From assembly GCA_003171295.1 (NCBI GenBank), contig PMYF01000356.1:1738-8620 (forward strand): DNA of 6,883 nucleotides, written 5' to 3'. Source of the DNA: Acidobacteriota bacterium. GTDB taxonomy: Bacteria; Acidobacteriota; Terriglobia; UBA7540. The position numbers were made by a program, and so were the translations under genes. The notes beneath the pieces are model-generated. The model saw only the letters and a list, made by a program, of their open reading frames with translations, ran no database searches and was not told the origin of the DNA. This document shows positions 1 to 5,832 of this stretch, piece by piece (the stretch's first letter is position 1; every line of letters starts with the position of its first letter).

Positions 1-21
1 TTTCGGAAGGAGTGAAGCCTT

Positions 22-1038
22 ATGGTCGTGGTGATGCGGGAAGCCGCAACGGAAGAGGCGATCCAGACAGTTATTAATAAATTGATGAATATGGGGTTCG
101 ATATCCACCGTTCCACGGGAGCACGCCACACCGTGTTGGGAGCGGTGGGAGCCAAGGTGGATTTCGATACCCGAGACATCGAGCTGCTCGAAGGGGTAGA
201 GGAAGTCTTAAGGATTACCGCCCCTTACAAGCTCGCCAGCCGGCATTTCCGCCCGGAAGGATCCCTTGTGCAAATCGGTCGGGGCGTCGCCATCGGGGGC
301 GAAGAGGTGGTGGTGATGGCCGGCCCATGCAGCGTGGAAAACGCCGAGCAGATCGAAACCATCGCCGCCTGCGTGGCGCAGCAGGGGGTACGGGTGTTGC
401 GGGGGGGCGCCTTCAAACCACGCAGTTCTCCGTATAGTTTCCAGGGGAGCGGCCGCCAAGGGTTGGAACTTATGCGCCGGGCCGCGGACAAGCACAACCT
501 GCTGGTCGTTTCCGAGGTCATGGACCAGACCCAAATCGCGATGATGCTCGACTACGTGGACATGCTGCAGGTCGGCGCGCGGAATATGCAAAACTACAAC
601 CTTCTTAAAGAGCTTGGTAAGGTTACCAAGCCCGTCCTGCTGAAGCGCGGTATTTCCGCCACCATTGAAGAGTTGCTGCTTTCTGCCGAATACATCATGG
701 CCGGAGGGAACTACAACGTGGTGCTGTGCGAACGCGGTATCCGCACCTTCGAAAGTTATACGCGAAACACGCTGGATATCTCCGCCATCCCAGTTATCAA
801 GAAACTCTCCCATCTGCCCATCGTGGTTGACCCCTCGCACGGGACAGGCCGGCGGGATAAGGTTGCGCCCATGGCGCGCGCGGCTCTGGCTGCGGGGGCG
901 GACGGCCTGCTGATCGAAGTCCACCACGACCCCGAAAAGGCGCTGAGCGACGGCGCACAGTCACTATTCCCTGAGCAGTTCCAGCAACTGATGAAGGAAT
1001 TGCGAATGATTGCACCGGCTGTGGATAGAAAGCTATAA
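22..1038 (+). CDS. aroF: 3-deoxy-7-phosphoheptulonate (DAHP) synthase with N-terminal ferredoxin-like domain
   Basis: Cytosolic enzyme that condenses phosphoenolpyruvate and erythrose 4-phosphate into DAHP, the first step of the shikimate pathway. The 338 residues form two parts. Residues 1 to about 72 look like the ferredoxin-like regulatory domain of the Thermotoga-type enzyme. Residues about 80-325 are the TIM barrel. Visible family motifs are GPCSVE (101-106), KPRSSPYSFQG (132-142), GARNMQN (185-191), LLKRG (206-210) and DPSHGTG (270-276). The expected metal ligands are Cys103, His273, Glu299 and Asp310, each one residue beyond the positions I recall for the T. maritima enzyme. In that enzyme the N-terminal domain mediates tyrosine feedback inhibition, so the same is likely here; this is inference. 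The ATG at 22 is preceded by GGAAGGAG at 5-12, nine bases away. A second in-frame ATG at 34 is less well placed. tyrA follows on the same strand after a gap of about 114 bases, consistent with one operon. Confidence 0.96.
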   Translation: MVVVMREAATEEAIQTVINKLMNMGFDIHRSTGARHTVLGAVGAKVDFDTRDIELLEGVEEVLRITAPYKLASRHFRPEGSLVQIGRGVAIGGEEVVVMAGPCSVENAEQIETIAACVAQQGVRVLRGGAFKPRSSPYSFQGSGRQGLELMRRAADKHNLLVVSEVMDQTQIAMMLDYVDMLQVGARNMQNYNLLKELGKVTKPVLLKRGISATIEELLLSAEYIMAGGNYNVVLCERGIRTFESYTRNTLDISAIPVIKKLSHLPIVVDPSHGTGRRDKVAPMARAALAAGADGLLIEVHHDPEKALSDGAQSLFPEQFQQLMKELRMIAPAVDRKL

Positions 1039-1140
1039 GAGCAGTTAAGAGTTGAAAAGTTGAAGGCCTATCATCAGACTCCGAAATCGTGGGCAGCGGC
1101 TGGGCAGTGATCTTGGCAGGGCCGCCTGCGAGTTGACTCC

Positions 1141-1146
1141 GAGGGA
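1141..1146 (+). promoter_or_regulatory. Shine-Dalgarno sequence that points to an ATT start for tyrA
   Basis: GAGGGA lies six bases before the ATT at 1153. No ATG, GTG or TTG occurs in the tyrA frame between the upstream in-frame stop (TGA at 1108-1110) and the TTG at 1192, which lies inside the nucleotide-binding loop. This site is the main reason for placing the start at 1153. Confidence 0.55.
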
Positions 1147-1152
1147 ACAGCG

Positions 1153-2022
1153 ATTTCAGAACCAATCTTTCGCCGCGTCGCGATTATCGGCTTGGGGCTG
1201 ATGGGTGGATCGTGGGGGCTGGCGCTTGAGAAAGCGGGCTTCCGGGGCCGACGTGTCGGCTGCGATCGTCGCGAGATCGTGGAACGGGCCATGCGCCGGG
1301 AAGTGGTTGATGAGGGGAGCCCGGACCCTGTCGAGGCCGTTCGCGAAGCCGATCTTATTATCCTGGCAACGCCCGTCGGATCGATTCTGGATTTGCTGCC
1401 CAAATTGAAGAAAGCTTGCGCCTATAACGCGCTCGTGACCGATGTGGGCAGTACGAAGCGGCTTATCTGCTGGCGCGCCCATGAGTTGCTCGGCGCAGAG
1501 CCGCTGTTTTTGGGCGGCCACCCGCTTGCCGGCAAGGAACGTTCCGGCCTTGAGAACGCCGATGCCAGGTTATTTGAACGGAGCCGCTACGTGCTGACTC
1601 CTCTCATGCCTGCGCACCAATCGGACCCGCGGGCGCAACGCTTCGCGGCTCTTCTCACGGCCCTGGGAGCGCAGCCATACTGGACCGACGCGGCGAGTCA
1701 CGATCGTGGTATAGCCTTACTGAGTCACTTACCTCAACTGCTGTCCACCAGCCTGGCCAGCCTGATTGCGGAGCAGGCCACCGAGGAGCGGCTGCCCCTG
1801 GAACTCGCGGCCTCGGGATTCCGTGATGTAACTCGTCTCGCCGACAGCCCTTACTCAATTTGGCGCGACATTTGCCTGACCAATAGCGAGAATATCCAGT
1901 TCGCGTTGGAAGCACTGATTCAGAAACTTGAGTCGATGAAGCTGCATTTGGCCGACCGTGAGCTGGAGCGTGAGTTCCAGAAGGCTTCGCGCCTTCGCGA
2001 CAAGTTGCGTGAGATCAGCTAA
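1153..2022 (+). CDS. tyrA: Prephenate dehydrogenase, probable non-canonical ATT start
   Basis: Oxidatively decarboxylates prephenate to 4-hydroxyphenylpyruvate in tyrosine synthesis. Read from the ATT at 1153, the protein has 289 residues, normal for a monofunctional TyrA. The Rossmann strand and loop read RRVAIIGLGLMGGS (7-20). Asp38 ends the second strand (GCDR), which favours NAD over NADP. ATPVGS (72-77) and TDVGSTK (96-102) belong to the cofactor half. HPLAGKE (123-129) and SHLPQ (191-195, with His192) match the prephenate-site motifs of the family. The C-terminal helical domain includes SGFRDVTRLA (221-230), and no ACT domain follows. A start at the first canonical codon, TTG 1192, would delete the first strand and half of the glycine loop, so it is very unlikely to be right. 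The gene follows aroF, the entry step of the same pathway. Function is near certain; the exact start is not. Confidence 0.9.
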   Translation: MSEPIFRRVAIIGLGLMGGSWGLALEKAGFRGRRVGCDRREIVERAMRREVVDEGSPDPVEAVREADLIILATPVGSILDLLPKLKKACAYNALVTDVGSTKRLICWRAHELLGAEPLFLGGHPLAGKERSGLENADARLFERSRYVLTPLMPAHQSDPRAQRFAALLTALGAQPYWTDAASHDRGIALLSHLPQLLSTSLASLIAEQATEERLPLELAASGFRDVTRLADSPYSIWRDICLTNSENIQFALEALIQKLESMKLHLADRELEREFQKASRLRDKLREIS

Positions 2023-2063
2023 GGTCATGTCACAGAAATTCATTGAATAACTCGGCCCGTCAG

Positions 2064-2083
2064 GGCAGGCCTTCAGGCCTGCC
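2064..2083. repeat. Perfect palindrome after tyrA (8-bp stem, 4-base loop)
   Basis: GGCAGGCC at 2064-2071 and GGCCTGCC at 2076-2083 are exact reverse complements around a TTCA loop. It lies 41 bases past the tyrA stop. No T-run follows directly, so it looks more like a REP-type unit than a complete terminator. The arm GGCCTGCC recurs at 2211-2218, inside the neighbouring MITE-like element. Confidence 0.6.
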
Positions 2084-2088
2084 ATTCG

Positions 2089-2107
2089 AACCTTGGCCAA
2101 GGTTTTT
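2089..2107 (+). terminator. Weak rho-independent terminator candidate after aroF-tyrA
   Basis: AACCTT (2089-2094), loop GGCC and AAGGTT (2099-2104) form a perfect 16-base palindrome that runs into a five-T stretch at 2103-2107. The stem is short and mostly A-U, so termination might be weak alone. The strong hairpin at 2064-2083 stands just before it. The position is right for the end of the aroF-tyrA transcript. Confidence 0.4.
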
Positions 2108-2114
2108 CGGGGCG

Positions 2115-2243
2115 TTTAGAGTGTGTGTGAAAACCTCTGCTGTAGCACCGGTCGATGACCGGCGGCGTTGCTTTTTCAACTATTTCGCCGCTCGCAGAGC
2201 GGCGCTACAAGGCCTGCCGATCAGTTATCACACAGACTCTTTA
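2115..2243. mobile_element. MITE-like element with terminal inverted repeats and TTTA target duplication
   Basis: The left end GAGTGTGTGTGAAAAC (2119-2134) and the reverse complement of the right end (2224-2239) agree at 14 of 16 positions. TTTA flanks both sides (2115-2118 and 2240-2243), as expected of a 4-bp target duplication. Inside is a second inverted pair, TGTAGCACCG (2141-2150) against the complement of 2200-2209, matching 9 of 10. Two perfect hairpins follow: CCGGTC/GACCGG with loop GAT (2148-2162) and CGCCGCTC/GAGCGGCG with loop GCA (2186-2204). The body of 121 bp has no room for a transposase, so it would have to be mobilised in trans. It ends 36 bases before the next gene and may carry or shape that gene's upstream region. 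A hairpin-rich REP pair with chance flanks is the alternative. Confidence 0.6.
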
Positions 2244-2279
2244 GGCCCTGCGCGTGTCCGTCCTCGCGAGGGGGCACAT

Positions 2280-2597
2280 ATGAAGATCAACGACATCATT
2301 ATCGCCAGCCTCGTCTCCCCCAAGGAGAAAATTTGGGGGCAACTATTGCGGCTGGAATCGCAGGGCGTCACAGTGCGTGGAGTGCGCCTTGAGGCCTTTG
2401 ACGATTTCCTCCGGCAGGTCAGCAAGCAGGAGGAAACTGCCGTGGGCCTGGAAACGGTCTTCTTCCCCATGCATCGGGTGGAGCGAATCGCTCTCGACGA
2501 ACCCAGCGGTCCTATCCCTTCGCTGGCCGAGCGATTTCATTCCAGAGCCGGCATAACCATCCACGAATATCTCGGAATCCAGGTGTCTCGGGCTTAA
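2280..2597 (+). CDS. Small conserved-looking protein of unknown function, 105 aa
   Basis: I cannot name this family. The ATG at 2280 is preceded by GAGGGG at 2268-2273, six bases away. The open frame runs further upstream (from 2043), but that part crosses the palindromes and the MITE-like element and is not coding. The 105 residues contain no cysteine, signal peptide or membrane segment, so a cytosolic protein is expected. Residues 5-35 alternate hydrophobic and polar residues around conserved-looking glycines (KIWGQLLRLESQGVTVRG, 17-34). Residues 59-74 read TVFFPMHRVERIALDE, and residues 80-100 look helical and end in HEYLG. This resembles a small beta-barrel (LSm or SH3-like) with a C-terminal helix, but that is only inference from the strand pattern. 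I associate similar small proteins with Acidobacteriota from memory, without a search. The next gene, a DNA glycosylase, starts 67 bases downstream on the same strand, so the two may be cotranscribed. Confidence 0.82.
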   Translation: MKINDIIIASLVSPKEKIWGQLLRLESQGVTVRGVRLEAFDDFLRQVSKQEETAVGLETVFFPMHRVERIALDEPSGPIPSLAERFHSRAGITIHEYLGIQVSRA

Positions 2598-2664
2598 GTT
2601 CAGACGATTCTTTCTCCTTTCGTCCGAATCGGCCTGGCAGGTCCGTCGAGGCGGCGGCGTAGGA

Positions 2665-3411
2665 ATGGGATTTTCGGTGAAGGGCAAAGAGATTCTGCAA
2701 AAACTCGCGTCGCGATGCGATTCCCAGGCGGTGGAAGGGATGGCGCGGTTCGGAATCACCACGAAAAAAGTCTATGGAGGTTGGCGAACTCCGGTCCTGA
2801 AACGGCTGGCGCGGGAAATCGGCCCAGACCACGCGCTGGCGCAGGAGTTGTGGGCTTCGGAAGTTTTCGAGGCGCGCGTACTGGCCACCCTGATAGACGA
2901 GCCGGAGATGGTCACGGGGCGGCAAATGGAGAGGTGGGCGAAGGACCTCGACAACTGGGCGGTGGGTGACGGCGCTTGCCTCAATCTGTTTCGCTACACG
3001 CGGTTCGCCGGGGCAAAGTGTGTGGAGTGGAACTCCCGGCAAGAGGAATTCGTCAAGAGGGCAGCGTTTGCGCTGATGGCCGGATTGGCCGTGGCGGACA
3101 AAGCCGCGAGCGACGGGACTTTTCTGCAGTATCTGCCCTTGATCAGTCGCGCCGCGGTGGATGAAAGGAACTTCGTGAAGAAAGCCGTGAACTGGGCGTT
3201 GCGCCAGATCGGAAAACGGAATAAGCGGCTGAACCGTGCCGCGATCGCCGCAGCTCGGGAAATTCACCGCCTCGATTCGCGGGCCGCCCGCTGGATTGCC
3301 TCCGACGCGCTGCGTGAGCTTCAAAGCCCGGCAGTACAACGAAGACTGGCGATGCGGAAAGCGACGCGGCCGCAGCGTAGGACGTGCTCAAGGGAATTTG
3401 CATCCGAATGA
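2665..3411 (+). CDS. DNA alkylation repair protein, AlkD-like HEAT-repeat glycosylase
   Basis: Likely DNA glycosylase that removes cationic alkylated bases such as 3-methyladenine and 7-methylguanine, starting base excision repair. The 248-residue helical protein has the AlkD layout of stacked HEAT-like repeats. AVEGMARFGI (22-31) and KKVYGGWRTPVLKRLARE (34-51) match the usual N-terminal region. The pocket residues can be placed. Trp98 and Asp102 (DNWAVGD) keep the four-residue spacing of Trp109/Asp113 in Bacillus cereus AlkD. Arg132 (KRAAFAL) fits Arg148 and Trp177 (VNWALRQ) fits Trp187. The lysine- and arginine-rich tail after 225 could help DNA binding. Start choice is uncertain: at the ATG (2665) an AGGA abuts the codon and GAGG sits 13 bases away, while the GTG at 2677 has GGGA six bases upstream. 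Both keep the whole domain. A 275-residue open frame on the opposite strand is a shadow. Confidence 0.9.
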   Translation: MGFSVKGKEILQKLASRCDSQAVEGMARFGITTKKVYGGWRTPVLKRLAREIGPDHALAQELWASEVFEARVLATLIDEPEMVTGRQMERWAKDLDNWAVGDGACLNLFRYTRFAGAKCVEWNSRQEEFVKRAAFALMAGLAVADKAASDGTFLQYLPLISRAAVDERNFVKKAVNWALRQIGKRNKRLNRAAIAAAREIHRLDSRAARWIASDALRELQSPAVQRRLAMRKATRPQRRTCSREFASE

Positions 3412-3444
3412 GCAACGGTTGCAACGGGGTCTCATGCCGAACGT

Positions 3445-3511
3445 GGCACGGCCATCTTGACCGTGCGCATGGGTAGAGCTTGCCCTGAGCAATTCGAAGG
3501 GATGCCCATGC
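3445..3511. repeat. REP-like cluster of nested palindromes between alkD-like gene and pgsA
   Basis: Three inverted pairs lie in 67 bases. GCACGG/CCGTGC (3446-3451 and 3461-3466) has a 9-base loop. GCATGGG/CCCATGC (3467-3473 and 3505-3511) encloses the third, CCCT/AGGG (3483-3486 and 3498-3501). The inner stretch 3483-3501 (CCCTGAGC, then TCGAAGGG) resembles a palindromic motif that I recall as very common between genes in many GC-rich bacteria. The rest of the 273-base spacer (3412-3684) holds the pgsA promoter and nothing else I could support. Confidence 0.5.
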
Positions 3512-3645
3512 TACATGTTCCGGCCCCGGCACGAGGATTCAGCCCATCGAGCACTTCCGCACAGACATTTCTCCGCGGCACGGGAGTTTGAAGCTCCGCC
3601 TGCCGAAAGCCGTTTTGGCAATCAAAGCAAACCCCTTGACCTTGA

Positions 3646-3675
3646 TTGACAGTCATCCGTGGGACTGGTTATATT
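3646..3675 (+). promoter_or_regulatory. Sigma70-type promoter of pgsA
   Basis: TTGACA (3646-3651, exact consensus) and TATATT (3670-3675, five of six) are separated by 18 bases. Transcription would begin near 3681-3683, only two to seven bases before the pgsA start codons at 3685 and 3688. The message would then be leaderless or nearly so. Confidence 0.65.
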
Positions 3676-3684
3676 GACTGAAAG

Positions 3685-4245
3685 GTGATGACCTCCCGAC
3701 TTTTCACGGCCTCGAATCAGATCACGCTGCTACGGCTGGCGTTCGTCCCGGTGTTCGCGATCCTGGTCATGGACCGGAGCTATCGCGCCGCACTTGTGGT
3801 TTTGACGGTAGCGGCAATCTCCGATGTTCTGGATGGCACGCTGGCTCGGTTGCTCAAACAGGTAAGCCCGCTGGGAGTGGCGCTTGATCCGATCGCGGAC
3901 AAGATCCTCATGACGACCGGCTATCTGACGCTGTCGTTTCGCGGCGCTCTGCCGTGGTGGCTCACGATCGTGGTACTCACCCGGGACGTGGGCATCATTA
4001 TGACCACGCTGCTCATCAGCCTCGTGGCCGGTTACCGTCCCTTCTACCCCACGTCCTTGGGCAAGGCTTCCACAGCGGCGCAAGTGGCGACGATCTTCGC
4101 GGCGGTCAGCCACCAAGCCCAAGTTCCTCATATCACGGCGGAACTGGTCAGGGTCTTTGTCTATCTTACGGCGGCACTGACGTTGGCTTCCGGAGTCCAT
4201 TATTTGATTGTGGTGCGCCAGCGGTACGGGCAGCGCGAGGGTTGA
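3685..4245 (+). CDS. pgsA: CDP-diacylglycerol-glycerol-3-phosphate 3-phosphatidyltransferase (CDP-alcohol phosphotransferase family)
   Basis: Integral inner-membrane enzyme expected to move a phosphatidyl group from CDP-diacylglycerol to glycerol 3-phosphate, the committed step of phosphatidylglycerol and cardiolipin synthesis. The family signature DGx2ARx8Gx3Dx3D is complete: Asp50, Gly51, Ala54, Arg55, Gly64, Asp68 and Asp72, preceded by Asp47. The N-terminal NQITLLRLAFVPVF (11-24) is the usual PgsA opening. Several hydrophobic segments are visible, around 18-30, 35-48, 88-112 and 150-178. The length of 186 residues is normal for PgsA. Two start codons stand side by side, GTG 3685 and ATG 3688. 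AAAGG at 3681-3685 is too close to serve as an ordinary Shine-Dalgarno sequence for either, which fits the near-leaderless promoter. The acyl-CoA dehydrogenase follows after 73 bases. A related enzyme with another alcohol acceptor, for example a cardiolipin synthase of this family, cannot be excluded. Confidence 0.88.
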   Translation: MMTSRLFTASNQITLLRLAFVPVFAILVMDRSYRAALVVLTVAAISDVLDGTLARLLKQVSPLGVALDPIADKILMTTGYLTLSFRGALPWWLTIVVLTRDVGIIMTTLLISLVAGYRPFYPTSLGKASTAAQVATIFAAVSHQAQVPHITAELVRVFVYLTAALTLASGVHYLIVVRQRYGQREG

Positions 4246-4318
4246 AGACCCCGGTCGCAGATCGAGAGCCCGTTCGGTCAGGCCCGGGCGCCTGCAGAGG
4301 TGAACCAGGGAGGCGGAG

Positions 4319-5491
4319 ATGGCCGAATCCGGCGCGGTTACCATCTATGGACCTCTGACCATGTTGACCGAAGAAGAGCGCTTGTTCCAGGCCGTGGCGC
4401 GTGAATTCGCCAGGAAAGAGATCCTTCCCCACGTCGTGGAGATGGATCGCGAGGGCGTCTTCAATCCCGCGCTGCTCGAGAAATTCTTCGCCCAGGGCTT
4501 CATGGGAATTGAGGCTCCGGAAGCTTACGGCGGCAGTGGGGGCACGTTCTTCCTGGCGATCCTGGCCATCGAGGAATTCTCGCGCGTAGACGCCTCGGCG
4601 GGCGTGGTGCTCGACGTTCAGAACACCCTGGTAAACAGCGCGTTGCGGAAATGGGGAACCGAAGCGCAAAAGCAGAAGTTTCTCCCTCGCCTCGTGCGGG
4701 ACACCGTGGGCGCCTATGCGCTTTCCGAGGCCAATGCCGGAAGCGACGCCTTTGCGCTGGCCACGCGCGCGCGCGAGGCGGGCGAACACTTCCTACTGAA
4801 CGGCCGCAAACTCTGGATCACCAATGCCCAGGAGGCGGGCCTCTACATCGTCTTTGCGAACGCCAACCCGGCGGCAGGTTATCGTGGTATCACGGCCTTC
4901 CTCATTGAGCGCCATATGCCCGGCTTCACGGTCGGCAAGAAGGAGGACAAGCTCGGCATCCGAGCCTCCTCCACGTGCGAACTGATCCTCGAAGACTGCC
5001 GCGTGCCCAAGGAAAACGTGCTGGGTGAGGTCGGCAAGGGTTACAAGCTGGCGATGGAGACGCTGAATGAAGGCCGCATCGGCATCGCGGCGCAGATGGT
5101 GGGCGTGGCGTGCGGCGCGCTGGAGCACGCGGTCCACTACGCGCAGGAGCGCCAGCAATTCGGCAAGCCCATCGCCGAGTTCCAGGCCATCCGTTTCCAA
5201 TTGGCGCGTCTGGCCACGGAGGTTGAGGCGGCGCGCCTGATGGCCTATAACGCCGCGCGCCTTAAGGATGCAGGCCAGCCCTTGCTGACGTCAGCCGCCA
5301 TGGCCAAGTATTTCTGCTCGCAGGTGGCGGAGCGGGTCGCCTCCGAATGCCTGGAGATTTATGGCGGCTATGGGTTCACCCGCGACTACCCGGCCGAGAA
5401 GTACCTGCGAGACTCGAAAATAGGCAAGATATACGAGGGCACGTCGTTTATGCAGCTTCAAACGATTGCCAAAATCGTGTTGGGAAGATGA
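4319..5491 (+). CDS. Acyl-CoA dehydrogenase, short/branched-chain type
   Basis: FAD-dependent flavoprotein that makes the alpha,beta double bond in acyl-CoA thioesters and passes electrons to electron-transfer flavoprotein. The 390 residues cover the full fold: helical N-domain (15-130), beta domain (131-240) and helical C-domain (241-390). YALSEANAGSD (133-143) is the first family signature, WITN (166-169) contacts the flavin, and RQQFGKP (278-284) and YGGYGFTRDYP (348-358) are typical C-domain motifs. Glu373 in IYEGTS is at the catalytic-base position of the short-chain, medium-chain and short/branched-chain enzymes, not of isovaleryl-CoA dehydrogenase. Many stretches, such as QNTLVNS (101-107), RASSTC (215-220) and NEGRIGIAAQM (250-260), closely resemble the animal short/branched-chain enzyme as I recall it, so branched-chain amino-acid breakdown is a reasonable guess; the substrate is not proved. 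GGGAGG at 4308-4313 lies five bases before the ATG, supporting this start over the ATG at 4361. Confidence 0.93.
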   Translation: MAESGAVTIYGPLTMLTEEERLFQAVAREFARKEILPHVVEMDREGVFNPALLEKFFAQGFMGIEAPEAYGGSGGTFFLAILAIEEFSRVDASAGVVLDVQNTLVNSALRKWGTEAQKQKFLPRLVRDTVGAYALSEANAGSDAFALATRAREAGEHFLLNGRKLWITNAQEAGLYIVFANANPAAGYRGITAFLIERHMPGFTVGKKEDKLGIRASSTCELILEDCRVPKENVLGEVGKGYKLAMETLNEGRIGIAAQMVGVACGALEHAVHYAQERQQFGKPIAEFQAIRFQLARLATEVEAARLMAYNAARLKDAGQPLLTSAAMAKYFCSQVAERVASECLEIYGGYGFTRDYPAEKYLRDSKIGKIYEGTSFMQLQTIAKIVLGR

Positions 5492-5495
5492 GCAT

Positions 5496-5532
5496 TGATA
5501 TATGTTGAATTACTGAATACATATATATATCA
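5496..5532. repeat. AT-rich imperfect palindrome after the acyl-CoA dehydrogenase gene
   Basis: TGATATATGT (5496-5505) pairs with ACATATATATATCA (5519-5532), apart from an extra four-base AT step in the right arm; the loop is 13 bases. It begins five bases after the stop codon and stands out sharply from the GC-rich surroundings. It may form a hairpin in the 3' end of the message, but no T-run follows, so it is not a textbook terminator. The spacer 5492-5832 is otherwise without a supported gene. Confidence 0.45.
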
Positions 5533-5778
5533 TAATCCAGTCAACTGCGACGCTCCTCATTTCTGCAAAACAAAGCTGTCAAGTTATTGAAAACAACTCA
5601 TCTTGCGGGACGATGAAATTCGACCCCCTTTTTGACCATTTTTTCGAACCTTATTACCCCTTTCGCCGTGAAACAAAGGCAAAAAAGGCCTTCCGCGCGA
5701 TGAATTGCGCCACCCACACCACCCCGACCCGACCGATCTGGGCCGGTGGGGCTCGCGGCAACTCTTCTACCAGGAAGC

Positions 5779-5811
5779 ACCCCACCCCGGCTTATTAACT
5801 CGGGGTGGGGT
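5779..5811 (-). terminator. Strong hairpin between convergent genes, likely terminator of the leftward transcript
   Basis: ACCCCACCCCG (5779-5789) and CGGGGTGGGGT (5801-5811) form a perfect 11-bp stem around an 11-base AT-rich loop. It starts 21 bases past the stop of the leftward gene ending at 5833. No clean U-run follows on either strand (minus strand continues GCTTCC), so it may act as a 3'-end stabiliser or rho-assisted barrier. It could also serve the rightward transcript. Confidence 0.55.
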
Positions 5812-5832
5812 CATTTCAGTCGGGGTCGCAGT

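Noticed and set aside
208..927. Long open frame (239 codons) on the minus strand opposite aroF
   Set aside because: Shadow of a gene with an unmistakable DAHP synthase sequence; rich in His, Gln and Arg, as expected of antisense frames in GC-rich DNA.
1043..1065. Three short AGTTRA repeats after aroF
   Set aside because: Seven-base low-complexity repetition with no structure or spacing that suggests a site.
1192..2022. tyrA starting at TTG 1192
   Set aside because: It would cut off the first Rossmann strand and part of the glycine loop, while upstream in-frame codons from 1153 encode exactly that missing segment.
2083..2108. TTCGAA and surrounding bases suggesting a tRNA T-arm
   Set aside because: No acceptor stem, anticodon arm or CCA context can be built around it; the bases belong to the palindrome followed by five Ts.
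2043..2279. N-terminal extension of the 105-residue protein through the upstream open frame
   Set aside because: The segment is made of palindromes, the terminator candidate and the MITE-like element. It has no protein-like composition, and the ATG at 2280 has a good ribosome site.
2512..3339. Long open frame (275 codons) on the minus strand
   Set aside because: It lies opposite the AlkD-like gene, whose family motifs and pocket residues are clear. The reverse translation shows no recognisable domain.
5613..5798. Possible 61-residue + strand gene in the convergent spacer
   Set aside because: No convincing Shine-Dalgarno sequence, low-complexity composition, and its end runs into the terminator hairpin. 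No family is recognisable.
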